Shown here: in pieces, positions 33,203 to 45,965 of the stretch
Position numbering within the stretch: position 1 is the first letter of the stretch
How the letters are laid out: each line of letters starts with the position of its first letter
Translations under genes and position numbers: made by a program
The notes under the pieces: generated by a model
What the model was told of the DNA's origin: nothing
The model's database searches: none
Seen by the model: only the letters and a program-made list of their open reading frames with translations
NCBI GenBank assembly: GCA_022113835.1
Contig: JAILWY010000012.1
Span: forward strand, 17,112,001 to 17,176,000
DNA from: Atopsyche davidsoni
Lineage: Eukaryota > Arthropoda > Insecta > Trichoptera > Hydrobiosidae
Direction of reading: 5' to 3'
DNA length: 64,000 nucleotides

Positions 33203-33234
33203 TGCCTCTGGTGTCCAACCGGACACCAGAGGCA
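33203..33234. repeat. Perfect 14-bp hairpin with 4-base loop
   Basis: tgcctctggtgtcc (33203-33216), loop aacc, ggacaccagaggca (33221-33234). It lies only 25 bp from the end of the SINE-L half-copy. It could be a transposon footprint, a tiny palindromic repeat or a structured RNA element. Confidence 0.75.
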
Positions 33235-34968
33235 GTCCATTACCTGGCGAAATCGTGTCATTTAATTAATGTAATTGTCATTTTATTTTTCTATGTCGAA
33301 AGTTGATTTTTTTACAAAATATTGAAAAAACTATAAATTATATTTATCTATTTTATATTATTTAATTAACGTCCATTTTCAAGGTAAAATAAAATCTTGA
33401 AGATGTTGAAAAATTGGATAAAATGACGACTTTTCAAAACCAAAGTTTGATAAAGATTTTTTTTTTAATTTTTAAATAAATTTTCTAGAGAGGGCATATA
33501 ATTAATCTTTTAATTCCAGTTGAAAAAAGGACTCCTAAATGTTTAAGATTCTTGGAACAGGTACATAACGAAACTCCAAATTCCGACACTTTAATCGGAA
33601 AAACACATTTTTATCATATTGAAAGTAAATTTATAAGAAATAAAAAATCTTCGTTTTGGAAGAAGAAATGTATCTAACTTTTTGCATTTAAATTTTTTTG
33701 ATTGGTGCGGTCAAAATGATCAAAAAACTCGATTATGGGACCTAGACCCTTAACGAATGTCGGTGAAAGCACTCTTCAAAAATGTAGTAGAGAAGCGAGT
33801 TGAAGCTTCAAGTTCTTACTGATTTCAATACTTAAATATAGATATTGATTCTTACAAATTGAGTTATTTATTTTGAAATATTTAATGCGAGGAGTTGTGA
33901 TTTATTTTTATTACGAATAGTTTGATTATCGGTGAAGAGAACGTTGAATGAACGCGTAAATTTATGATGCGTGAAGCGTGAATGCGTCATGTGAGATTGA
34001 GTAATTCCTCTCGGTAGCTCGGCGTGGTCCTCTTCAGAGAGAGACTTTCACCGAGGCACTCATCTCTGGGTTCTGCGATCGTTCGGCTTAAATGAATTAT
34101 CTGTTCATGAATTTATAGCTGGCGAGTATAAGATGTCTGTGGGCATATTTATAAGATGCTATAAAAACTCGTTACACGAGCTTTTAAGTATAATATTGAA
34201 TCAGTAAAAGTGACGGCTGTAACGGCGAATCATCGCTGGGAGTGTGAGAGCTATAGTGAAACGCAACTTCTGAAAATATTATAGAATATTACAAATCTAT
34301 TTTCAAGATCGTAGTGTATGTGAAAAAATAATTGAGAGGTGTATGCTTTCTTTCTATCGTGTCTATGGCATTTTCCTTTTCATTGACATATAAATATCAA
34401 TAAAAAAAATATATACGCTAAAAGTTTGTTAATATTTCGCGCAAATTTCAATTTAATATTTTCCCCTAAAGCGTTGAATGTTTTGGCATGGGATGTATTC
34501 AAAACATCTTTATTAAATAAATAAAAAAATATTTATAATATTTTAGAGTATAAAAATCATGTAATAATGACGTGAATTTATTCTTCGTAACACTAATTGT
34601 ATAAATATGTAATAAATAAATATTTTATTTGACGTCGTGACATGTTGTTATGTTGAACATTCGAGTTACCTTAGTTATTTGACAATATGGCATAATTGTA
34701 AGATTATCTCTAGCTAAGCCATTGAAAGCCTTATAAACAATTAGTGTTTTTAAGATTTAAAATATCATCATTTTCAAACATTTATTTCGGCCACCTAGAC
34801 ATTTTAAAAGTACGCCGTTGCATGTCAGAAGTAATCCATTTTTCGTAATTCTTTCAAAATCTCTTTTGTCATGTTTCTGCGGACGAACGATTAATTTAGG
34901 CTTTTCTTTTAGTCACTGAGTGCTGTTTTTTTTCTTCATGAATTGCAAGACTGGAGCACAATATAGAG
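33235..34968. other. Intronic, no gene seen
   Basis: AT-rich. 34010-34090 is GC-balanced (cggtagctcggcgtggtcct) but unrecognised. Confidence 0.45.
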
Positions 34969-35451
34969 CAGAGGTCCTTATACTTTTTCGTCTCGTAGAC
35001 CACGTGTCGATTTTTCCTGCCTTCTTAATATTGATTTTATACAAATTTATCATATTTAAACGTATTTTGATAGGTGACGCTGAGGTTCTCACTTTTATAT
35101 GGCTTAGTGAAAAGTGGACAGTAAAAAAACCATTTAGTTTAAATTCAACCCTCTGCAACTAAAACGCAAATAAGTAATTTTATGAAATGTACTTTATCAA
35201 TCAATATTTAGGCAATTTATCTATCTAATTTAAAATATATATTAAGTGAGTAAGAGGTGCAGTCAATCTTAGGACCCGTATGACATTTAAGGAACTCTTA
35301 GGGTCTCAATTTTGGTGATGACCTGGGATCGACTCTCGTGGATCTCCGTTAACAACTAATGCATCTCCAATTTATTTTTTCGCTAACATGGACTCCTTGC
35401 AAGTCAGAATCGACCCCTGGGGGTCGATGTGGACCACTTTGGGAATCTATG
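34969..35451 (-). mobile_element. hAT MITE, 483 bp (ZBED-type family)
   Basis: The left end cagaggtccttatacttttt, inner cgtctcgtagaccacgtgtc, and the right blocks cgacccctgggggtcgatg and ccactttgggaatctatg follow the order of the 467-bp copy in reverse orientation. Flanking octamers atatagag and atgcagag match at six of eight bases. No transposase sequence remains. Confidence 0.8.
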
Positions 35452-35459
35452 ATGCAGAG

Positions 35460-36284
35460 CAAGAAGCCGAGCATTAGTTCCATTGCAACAGCCTTTTTGG
35501 GGCATCTGTGGTCCGCAGCGGCCGGCCATCTGGGTCACCGCCTTTCATTTTCAACAGCCATTACGAAGAGAACACAAGATGTCAATGACAAACTGTTTCA
35601 CTTGCATCATAAAACACATCGTAATATTCTTAATCACACAGTTTAAATTGCAACAAATTTATCACATAAAAGGTGATCCCAAACAGACTTTAATCTTATT
35701 ACCACATAGAGTACATTTTTTTATTATAAAATAATCAGAAAATTACCAAAACCCGTTAAATTTATTGTAACCCTAGCACAGATAAATTTAGTAGAAACTT
35801 TAATAATTAAGTAAATGAGATTAACTATTTATTTAACTTAGATTTATCATTAACTTTCTGTTGGTGGCATTTATAAAAAGAAGATGAAAATATACCCATA
35901 AAGCATTTTAAAAACGTAAACTCTCTTGTAATTATTTATGTGTCCAATCATTTATAATAGGCGTGGTAGTTTTGATTGGAACGAATTTATATTAAGAGCT
36001 ATGTTGATTTAATAACCATAAAATAGCTCGTTTGATCTCAAACCTGTTCTTATATTATTATTTAATCAAATTCACTTTTTAAGTAATTTAAAAATCACGA
36101 TTCTCGCTTTCCGATCAGAAAACTCCAGCGTAATATAAATCAATAATCATCAAGTATTTTGCGATAGCATACACGATAAAGGTAAATAACACTGCTCTTC
36201 CTTGTGTAACTGCTTTTTGTTTTGCCAACAAAAATAGCACAAATAAATTTCATAGCTATCATGAACAATTATAAAAATTAAACT
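35460..36284. other. Intronic, no gene seen
   Basis: 35490-35560 is GC-balanced (gtccgcagcggccggccatc) and open for 95 codons, but no motif is visible. The rest is AT-rich. Confidence 0.4.
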
Positions 36285-36480
36285 ACGTTTATTATTTGAA
36301 TTTTCAACGTTTCGGTCCCGGTACTGGAGCCATGTTTGGAGATTTGTTGTTTGTGGGGATTTGCACACATTACTCCGAGATCCATTTTAATAAGAAATTC
36401 AGAATCCAGCGCACCTCTCCAAGCGTCATACTTTTATTGTTGCCGAGGAGATCGATACTTTCAATTGCTGCCCTAACAAG
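36285..36480 (-). repeat. FB3 element
   Basis: The minus strand reads ggctccagtaccgggaccga and aacgttg. It shares ccagtaccggNaccgaa(a/g)cgtt and upstream ggatctcggagtaat-like sequence with 62820-62970. The CGAAACG core follows a possible CCGG/GGAC stem region. Confidence 0.6.
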
Positions 36481-39400
36481 GCGAGAGTATTTGTGAAATC
36501 TCAGTCACGCCAGCATAGAACGACAATTGCAGCGTTATATATTTGATCTTGCCTGGCAGTCATTAAAACTGATATAAAAAACTCCCAATCAATAAATACT
36601 TCAGTTTGGACAAATTAATCTGGACTTTTTCGACATCAAAGGCTTTTTAAAGGCTCATGCTTCGGCTTTTGTAAAAGCTGTAAAATCAACACTCAAGATG
36701 TCATCTCTCAAATTTGTCTGCTAGTCGGCAAGTCCGCGTCAAATTTGACAACTGCATTAAGATGAAAGATAAAATTGCGATCATTTCAGGGGAACTTTCT
36801 AGTTCGTAAAAACTGTCCCGTTAAAGTTCAGCAAGTCGCTAACCTCCGGTTTGTTCTCCGCAGACAATGTCACGGCGAGGTTTTTCACAGCTCGGCAGCA
36901 CTTATAAGTTATTGCAGAACGCTGGGAGAAAACAATTGCCCGAACAATTGACAATCGCCCCGCGCCATCTTGGACGCTTCACACGTGACAGCAATGTGAC
37001 GCATCTCGCCAGTGTAATCGAATATGTGCATTACTAATTGGAACGCGATGATAAATGAAAAACATTTTATTATATAAATATAATAAATCAATAAGCTTGT
37101 TCAACCCTAAATATAATAGATCTTAGTTATTGGTGCGCGAGTGGAGACGATTTCTCAACTGTGGATATTTCGTTAAATGAACTCGATACATTGACAATAT
37201 CAGACCTAACCCTATTCACAAAATCACTAATATGATCACCTCGGTCGTGATATTAAAAATAATATATTTTAATCAATAAGGTTAACATAACATTTTTAAT
37301 ATTCCTTTATATCGACTTTTTTAAATAAATACTTCAAAATCAAGCTTCAGCTTAGTTAAAGGGGCGCTCACAATCCTCAAATGCAATAGCATTATTCTCA
37401 TGAAGCAAGTGTTGCCAAGTTACGTAGGTTTCATTTTGTGTGTAACACAATGGTAGCCGGAATCGTATATCTCCTCATTAATCGATTATTGATTAGGACG
37501 AAACAAAACAATTAGCAACTTCAATATACCTGCGGATTATCCAGAAGTTAAATTAAGCTCATTTTGCGAGCCCGCTATCAATTTTCAATTAGCTGATAGT
37601 TGCAAACTTTGCGCGATTAAATCTTCCCCCGGTGTACTAAAAACAAATGATTTATATTTGTGATGCTCCAAATAATTTAACGCCTTCGTACGTGGTGTTT
37701 CAAAAAGCATGGAATTGACCAAAAAAAGAGAGACCGAATTCTTTTAATTCTGAATTATGAATTTATTTATATTTTTTTCGTAAACTGAAGAAAAAGATTT
37801 CCTGCAAAAAATGTATTAATAAATTAACTATTTGTTTTGGGTGTAAACATAAATTTTGATTCTGTATATAGTGTTGTAAAATAATAAAAATAAATAAGAA
37901 CTATTATATTTTATAAAACTTGATGAATTAAAATAAACTTTCATTCACGATGCCACTAAATTTGAAAAAAACAAAAAGAAAAATAAAGCATGTGTTCACG
38001 ACTAGTGTTTTTTTTTAGACAGCTGTCTTCGATTTAAATAACTATCTTTTAATTAATGGTCTCAATATTTAAAATATTATTTATGTGTAATCAAGACTAC
38101 TTGTTCAGAAGACCAGAATAGTTATAAATAAATTGCCAGTTGATCTTGCCTGTTTTTTTAGTAAAATATATTTTGGATTACAGGATTTTCTAACCAGTGC
38201 ACACACTTTTTTAAATGAACTTTATTTGAATGAATTCAAAACATTATTTACAAATCTTATTCATTACTTATATTAAATACAATTTTTATCAGAAATATTC
38301 ATTAAACATGGACATATGATAACCTAAATATATTACGAATAAAAGTATTAAAAAAAATATGATATAAAAAATACGCATTGGAAATTTAATATCACTTGAT
38401 ATTTTGAATCTATGAATTAATAATCTGCCTGATATTTCACGTTGAAAATAAATAATAGTGTATAAAGCACCGGCAACCGATTTTCGATAATTCTCACAAA
38501 TAATGAAGTCAAATTTCAGGTTATTACACGTTGTTTTAAATTTGATACCAATTTTGGTACAAGCCGATCGTTCTGGACCCTATCGTGTGTTTCATTTTCG
38601 CTTATTATGTCAGATTTCCTCGAAAATAGGTTTGTTCACAAAAATTCCACAGTTACATTCGTGATCGGCGTATCCAAATAAGCCAGCAATTTTAAACAAC
38701 AAACAACAAAACACGCGTCGGCCCGTGTAATTGGGCGACGAACCTATGTATTAAAACCTAAACACCAATCAAACACAAGAATTATATTTTTAATTATAAA
38801 TTAATATCTCTGCTATCGTTGGCCGCACGTCCGAGCTCTCAATTCTCTCATCACGCTTGTGAAAATTGAAGCAGAAGAGAGAAGGCGGAGAAGTGTCTTT
38901 GATTTGCTGGTAAAGGTCAGAGAAGGCCAATCACCTCCGAAGAAAGAAGGAACGGAATAGACTCGGCTTTCGTTGGCCATGTGAAATGTATATAATAAAA
39001 AAAATACACGAATACTTGGCGCAGGTGAGAAGAACTTAGCAAAATACAAATAGCGAGATTCTGGCTAGTTTTTAACGAATATAAATATTTGTGAAATCAC
39101 TTAGTATATTGTACGTACATAATATGATTAATTCTAAGCAAATGTAAGCACGTAACTTTATCAAAACACACTAATGCATTGCGAAGTGCTCTATGTAAGA
39201 CAATACAAATGTTGAATCATAGTTTCCATTTCCTTTACAATCTAAATTATTTTGTAATTAAAATTGAGAATTTTTATACAAATAAAAAATAAAGTAACAA
39301 TTATAAAAAAAACAATACAACGTGCAGTTAATGGTGGTAATTTTTGCTGAAGTAACATCTTGAGTTGTCTTGTCATATTGTATGTACACGTGTTACTATA

Positions 39401-42400
39401 TAATAAGTAAAAATAATGATGATAGCAAAGACTTTATTGTTATATCCGACCGAGTCTGTTGTGTAGAAGAAAGCGATACGATATTTTGTATTTATGAAAA
39501 GTCTCAGTTGAATTTATTATATTCAATATATAAAAATAAAATACCATAAGAGTATTCTAGTATCATAAATAAACCGATAAAAAAACTTTTTAATATATCA
39601 AATATCGTCACGAGGGCATTGTAAAGAAAGTTTTTATAAATTATGAATGGCAGAAGTTATTAATAGACGCGCAAAGCAAAATAACCGGTTTTTATATACA
39701 TTGAAAAGCTTTAACATACGAATGGGGAATTTTCCCAAGCGTTCACAAAAAAACCACGCATTATATTAGCACTCGTATTGATTTCCATTGTTTCAAAGAG
39801 GTTTATTTTAATATTGATTCTTCCGGCTTGTACTTTCTATCTGGAGATAATATTATGCAAATGCCGATGATCTCATGGCTGCACAGACCGCCGTTCGGAA
39901 GCCAATGGCACCGCATTCTGCACCAATTCAATGTCAGGTGTAAACGGAGCCCACGGTGCTAAATCATAACCATTCGTGGAGACTCGAAACCAACACCATT
40001 TATTACTTTTAAAAATAATACTTATAACAAAATAAAATATTTACTATTTCAATATTTCGATACGAATCAAATTCCGATTAAGTCGATTCTCCTTTGATTG
40101 ATATACAATAATATAATTGTATATATATAATATGCATTGTCTTTGCATTGACTGATACTAATATAAACTATTGGAGCTAAGATAATTTTAAATATTGCTT
40201 TACGATCATTATTAAAACTTTAAATAGTTCGCTATCGGTATGTGTATATGATGTGGTTCAAAATTCAAACATGATACCTTCACGGTCCCTGCTTTTTGAA
40301 ACACAGTGTATTCGATAAACTATAGTGATACAGAGATCTGTTGAATTATACTCATTGACACGGATTCCGGCGAAACTTTCCCAATCAGTCTGAACTTGAG
40401 AATATATTATAGATTCGTCACGAGCGAGCGAGAAGACATGCGTAAGAATCAACTATATTTTTTTAAATAACGTTTTTGGAAAATTTTAATGATAAAGCAG
40501 TAAGTTATTTTTTTCAACTAAAAATATAACATATTCTAACATTTTATGTCAATTATAAACATTAATTATCACTGCGTATAAAAAACTGTTTTTTTTCTGT
40601 TTTAAAAAATACATCTACTATGTTATTATTTATTAGTCATTTAAAATTAAACATGTTTGAAACCCCAGAAGTAACCATTGAATTCTTGTGGGAAATATAT
40701 AATGATTTTAAAAAAATATATATTTAGTGCTAGTGAACTTATAATTTTTTTTCTTTTGTAATATGAATAAGATGCAATTTGTTATTGGAAATATTGGAGG
40801 TTCTATTTTATCATTTGTAAGTGAACTTATGCTATTTTTGTGAATTAATTTTGTCATAAATAATTAATATTGTAAGAAACTTTATTATATATTGATATAT
40901 TTTAATGGATATTAATCTAAAACAAAGGGTAGTTTGTGTTGGATAGTGTATATAAAAAGTTTGACTTGTAGGTGCTATAAATGATGGATTGCTTTATCGG
41001 ACTCGCTCGTCGCTCATTAATGTAAATTTTCTCAGCCATAAAGTGTAAGTGTAAATGTTGTCTTATAAACAAATTATAGTTCTTATTATTTTGTGTAGGT
41101 TTATTGGTTACACGTAAAAACACGAAATTAATTTGATATTTTGGGAGAAAGTGTAAATTAGGATATATACTTGGAGTGTTGATATTGTTGTGAAATTTTA
41201 AATTATCACCTTAGAATAGTTGATATCAATAGATATCTATACGTGAAAGTTGTTCTTATCATTTAAAAAAATCTTTCATGTGTGCATTGTAGAAGTTTCG
41301 ATAGTAATTTTGTTATCTTTAATGTTTCACAACATCTTGAAAATATTATTTCAAGAATTGTTTTTAGTATGTCTTCTCTTTAATAAAAAATAATATTATA
41401 GTAATACAATGAACATTACAAATCTTTGAAAAAGTTTGCGGGACCTCCACACGCCCTAAGAGAGGTGGACATGCTTTTTTTTTTTTTTACATAATTTAAT
41501 TTAATTTAATCCTAAAGCTTTATAAAAAGTAAATTAAAGTAGTAAGATGCCAATTTAAATATCCATAACATTATCATACATGGAACTTAAATGTTTTTTT
41601 TTTTATATTTTATTAATTTTTTAAAATTGTTTATCTGTTTTATAAAATTTGTTTTTTTCTTGTATTTCTAACCTAAATAATTTCTAATTTCACTCTCAAC
41701 TGAGCAATTTTTACTTTTTATATTCCAAAATAAATCAAATACAAAAAAACAAATCTGAAAATATCACTGTTGTATAAAATAGTGAAGTATAAAAAACAGC
41801 ATCAAATGCATTCCAAATTCCCATGATCTTCAACATGGATAAGTAGCATGATTAAATTACACAAAACTAATCAAAATGAGGTATCAATCTTGATGTGGCA
41901 ACAAAATATAAACTTCTGAGCTGTTAATAATGACAGGACGTTAATAAATTGCTTTAATTTGATTTTTGATATTGACCCGGTGGAAGTTAACGCCTTGTTA
42001 AACAACGAACGGAAATCACGATTACCGGCGATTAATCAATCACCGTTTTGTAACAATCATAACAGCCCGCTGTGGTAGTTTTTCAATTAAAGTCCGATCT
42101 TTAATTAATCAACCGGCAAATAAACAAAGGCCGCTTCAGTATGTGCGTTTGAATCATTTGTTGGATTGCCGCCTCACACACACGTGTCGGGAGAGCCTTC
42201 CAAGCCTGGCCTCTACTCCTTCCCCGACACTTGTCTGCAAAGTGATGGATCACCGCAGGCCAACCAGATAGGTTTGACACGCCGTTAATAATTCAAAATT
42301 GAGGCGTTAATATTAGACGCACACCGGAGTTATCGGTTCAAATCAGAGCCGGATCGAAGGAAATATAATACACACCAAATCACGAAATACTGAGTGATTC

Positions 42401-42884
42401 ACTGTAGTATAATTTAATGGGGCATTTTGTCAACTCAATTTCAGGAGTTCGTGCTCTGTAGATTAATAAAATTGATTTAATATTTTCTCTACGAATTGAG
42501 TTTCATTGGTTTTTAATTGAACAGTATCACACCCTCGTCCCGCAATCTCAGCCTGCTCCTGGAGACTGCTAGCAAAAATCGAAGCGGCATAGAAAAGCAA
42601 TTTCATTACGCAAACTTGCTCTCGACCCTCGGGCAGTCACTCCTCTACCGCAAAAATAACGCAATAAATCACCAGTAAAACTGCTCAGGATCGTAATCCC
42701 AACGCCTTATAGTAATTCTCATTTGAATACGTTAAACGTCTATTTTTATTTAACTCCAAGCACTACCACATTATATTTGAATATATATAATTTAAAATTA
42801 GATATATTTGTTTTATACCAAACCACCGAATTCAATAATTTTTTTTCTCAGTTTCATTTCATTCTGCTTGCCTCTAAATGTTTT
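36481..42884. other. Intronic, long AT-rich stretch without gene
   Basis: No repeat partner or domain was recognised over about 6.4 kb. Moderately complex islands at 36830-37020, 38810-38960 and 42130-42260 may be unique or conserved non-coding sequence, which cannot be judged without a related genome. Confidence 0.45.
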
Positions 42885-43030
42885 ATGAATCCGTTAGCTT
42901 AGATGAGTGGTATAGTACACCCCTCCTTATTGCCTACAACAAGTACCTGGGCCACGCAGGTGAGAGGGACCCCAGCTGACCCCCTCGGCCCCCCGGCCAC
43001 TTTCATTGCCGGACCCGGTGCCGGCTGGCG
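42885..43030 (+). repeat. GC-rich element, possible SINE
   Basis: An A-box-like ttagcttagatgagtggt opens a GC-rich block (gggccacgcaggtgagaggg, accccagctgaccccctcgg, gccggacccggtgccggctg). A sharp edge back to AT-rich sequence follows. No B box was found, so the class is uncertain. Confidence 0.35.
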
Positions 43031-43637
43031 TTACTACTATATTAATCTTCAAATATAATTAACCTCATACAATATTAACATTTTATTTGTATATAGCAGT
43101 GGCTTATAGTGTATTTAAGGACTGTTTGAAATATATACATTATAAAAAGACGTAATTTTTTATATTTATATCCAGTACTATAAAAATAACCCCAAGGAGG
43201 AGAAATTAGTAATATTACCATTTATTTTTATAACCTTACTACACTTCATAAGCTGTTAAAATATAATAGAGGCATTATGAATAGTTTAGTAGAAAAATAA
43301 CAGTGGATTTTGTCGATGCCTCTATAAGGCATGAGTTCTTAAACCATTTGCCTTTATTTATATCCACAGTGAAATGGAAAATAAATATTAACTTTATTAT
43401 ATATGATTAACCATGTTTTCTAATTTCCACATACAATGTTTTTAATATCCTTACTCAGGCACATGTATAGGCCGGATTAAAGTACATATATCTTTAGTAA
43501 CACGATAAGCGTAGGTGCTTTGTTTTTTTTTAATATGTAGCAATAGCTGTCCTGCACTTTCTATTATAGTTCACATCAGCGCATGTAAGGAAACCGACCA
43601 TAGAGTAGCAGTAGTGATGGCCATAGTCGAATTATCT
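43031..43637. other. Intronic, no gene seen
   Basis: AT-rich. tagtgatggccatagtcg at about 43613-43630 resembles the word at about 703-720. Confidence 0.4.
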
Positions 43638-43712
43638 ATTTAATTCTTCTTCTTCTTCGGGTGTCACTCCTCAGAGGAGATTGGCGACCTTCTCACTGAG
43701 CATGTATTTAAT
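43638..43712 (-). repeat. LINE/SINE 3' tail fragment
   Basis: ttcttcttcttcttcgggtg, tcactcctcagaggagattg and gcgaccttctcactgagcat form the common LINE/SINE-L tail in reverse, including the gaa-repeat end. Confidence 0.65.
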
Positions 43713-44116
43713 TATAATAAAATAAAAATTATATACTATGTATTGTTCGTTGACTAACGGATACATTCATTATATTATTCAAAGTTTATTAATAAGTTAC
43801 TAGTGAACCATATACTTCAATTAATCTACTGTTTGCTTGTTGATGAAATCAAATACCCGATCAACCGAACTCAGTGGCTTTCTATGAGGGCATTCAATGT
43901 ACGCAAGGCTGAATGGGAGTGTGATTAATTTTTGAAACTGAGAGGCACGACACCGTTTTATGAATATTAGGAAAGGGTTTTAAGCGCATAATATCAAAAC
44001 TAAACCCTATAAATATATAAACTCCTATTTGCAAATTTAACAATCAAACAAGAAATCTGACTATCTCAACTTTATTAAAACTATTTATTATTCGCTTAGT
44101 AATCAAAATAATCAAT
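43713..44116. other. Intronic, no gene seen
   Basis: AT-rich without repeat partners recognised. Confidence 0.4.
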
Positions 44117-44232
44117 AATTTTGACAAAGAGTACATGGTGGAAATCCATTTTAATATTTTTAATAAAATACTTGAGTGATTTTTCTACGTGTTAATTTTT
44201 ATTGGTGACCGGTTTCGCCAACCTTTCACGCT
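44117..44232 (-). repeat. FB2 element, single arm
   Basis: ttttgacaaagagtacatgg, aaaatacttgagtgattttt, ttattggtgaccggtttcgc and caacctttcacg match one arm of the 49331 foldback. The second arm is absent. Confidence 0.7.
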
Positions 44233-44329
44233 TAGTAATTGATAAAAAAAATCATTTGAAAATATAGTTAATTTGTTACTTAAATCGTTCATTAATGGAC
44301 GCTTTTTGAAATAATCGATTATTCGATTA

Positions 44330-44565
44330 CGCATTTCGATAATGCACATCGTTCGGCGTTGGCCTGCCAGTCACGGTTGCGCGAGCAGCCCGCGATGGGC
44401 GTCCACTCGGCCGCGCTGGATCGTGGGACTGTGGCTTGGGCTCGAAACGCCCGGCGCAAGGCGGGAGAGAAGAGCAGAGGGGGTTGGAGTGCGGAGTGCG
44501 GAGTGCCCTTTGTTCGCGGTGAGAGCTGCGAGAGGCGGCCGGAGGACGTGTAATGATTGTACACT
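44330..44565. promoter_or_regulatory. Intronic CpG-rich island, possible alternative promoter
   Basis: A sharp GC-rich block in AT-rich intron: ttggcctgccagtcacggtt, cgatgggcgtccactcggcc, ctcgaaacgcccggcgcaag and gagaggcggccggaggacgt. ORFs of 80-119 codons exist on both strands by virtue of GC content. None shows a domain. A gcggtgagag donor-like word occurs at about 44517-44526. A short tgcggag tandem is also present. It could be an alternative first-exon region or a GC-rich transposon. Confidence 0.3.
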
Positions 44566-45894
44566 TGATGATCCGATGATCTAACGATCGACAATCCATC
44601 TTGTCTATTACTGTGGTGACCAAACGATTTTTCAAATTTATTTATTATAAACGTAAAGCACACATAAGCATTGCCCATTTTTTTGGGAAAAAAAGTTAGA
44701 GATACTCTATTTTAAATTTAACAAAGCAGATTTCGCAATTCCGACTTGCCTGTTTGGATGCTGAAAATATCTTTTTTGTGTATTCCTAAAGTGCTTTGTT
44801 GCTTTTTTTATATTTCTAAGCACGTGCAGGACGTCAGGATATTTGTGTAAAGAAATACTGAAAATATATGGAGGGTAGGAAAAATAATGTATACACCCTC
44901 TTCGCGCTCCGTGCGAAATGAGGCACGGGCGGCCGCGCGCAAAATGCAGCCTCCGAGATATGCAAAACCCGGGGAATTCGGCAAAAAATAAATATTACTT
45001 ATATTTTTTCCCTTTTATTTACCGACACTGCTCGAACACTACTATTATATATCATTTACTATGCCCTCAATTTATTAATACCCATGACATAAAAAAAAAT
45101 CTCAAAAGGTGATTTATCTGATTCCGTGGTGAGTGTGCTTTTTTATATGAAGCATATCGTAAATAATTGGGACCTTTCTATAATTTATTAAATGTAACAT
45201 ATATTGTATTTATATAAAAGCCAGCATGGTCACCGGAGTAGAGGTTGCAAATGGAGCTCGTATATATGGCACCTCTGAAATTTGTGGTTGTAATAATTGC
45301 ACGGTAATTATTTACAGATTACTGCATGACTGACGGAGTTACAGGAAGGCGCGCCTCGACTGTTTCCATGTTTTGTTTGTTTTTTGCTGGATTACGAGTT
45401 GGCTGATAATATGTGTATTGAAGTATCAGAGAAAACGAAAGTTAAACATACATTATGTAATACTACTATCTATAACATGTATTTAGTGTGGATCTATGTA
45501 CACGCGCCATGGAAAAACCAAATAAAACCGAATTGCTAAGATACCACCAATGATATGATTTAAAACTTAGAAATTTTTAAGCGATAATAATACGATCTAA
45601 TATTATTAGTAGTCAATAATAAATGGAGTTTTATAAAATAAAATATGGATTACAAGTATTTTTTATCAATCAAAGTGGCCAATTTTGGAGATGACATTGT
45701 CAGTTTTTTTTATTACAGTGACTTGGATTTGGCTACCTAGATCGTGCGACTTGTTCCGATGATGGAGCGGGAAAGATCCTAGCTGAGATAATATGAACGA
45801 ATAGTTTACCTATATTACTTGTATCGGGTAAAAGGTCACAAGGGAAAGGGCAGGTGAACAAACAGTTCGAAGCAACCAGAGAAAAAATTAAATA
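44566..45894. other. Intronic, no gene seen
   Basis: A small CpG-rich spot at 44915-44960 (aggcacgggcggccgcgcgc) and otherwise AT-rich sequence. Confidence 0.4.
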
Positions 45895-45965
45895 CTCCAC
45901 TCGAATTCAACCCCAGAACCCTCTGATTCACAATTAAGCTTGCTAGTCTCTAGACACGTACTTTC
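45895..45965 (-). repeat. Possible tRNA-derived SINE head
   Basis: The minus strand reads gtctagagactagcaagctt, then aattgtgaatcagagggttc, then a B-box-like tggggttgaattcgag. The spacing is tRNA-like but the A box is weak. Confidence 0.4.

Noticed and set aside
36481..42884. Nested gene in the large intron
   Set aside because: No frame longer than about 80 codons and no protein motif on either strand over 6.4 kb.
44319..44678. 119-codon and 102-codon minus-strand ORFs
   Set aside because: They are open because of GC-rich composition. The product is Arg/Ser/Pro-biased with no domain, and several frames are open at once.
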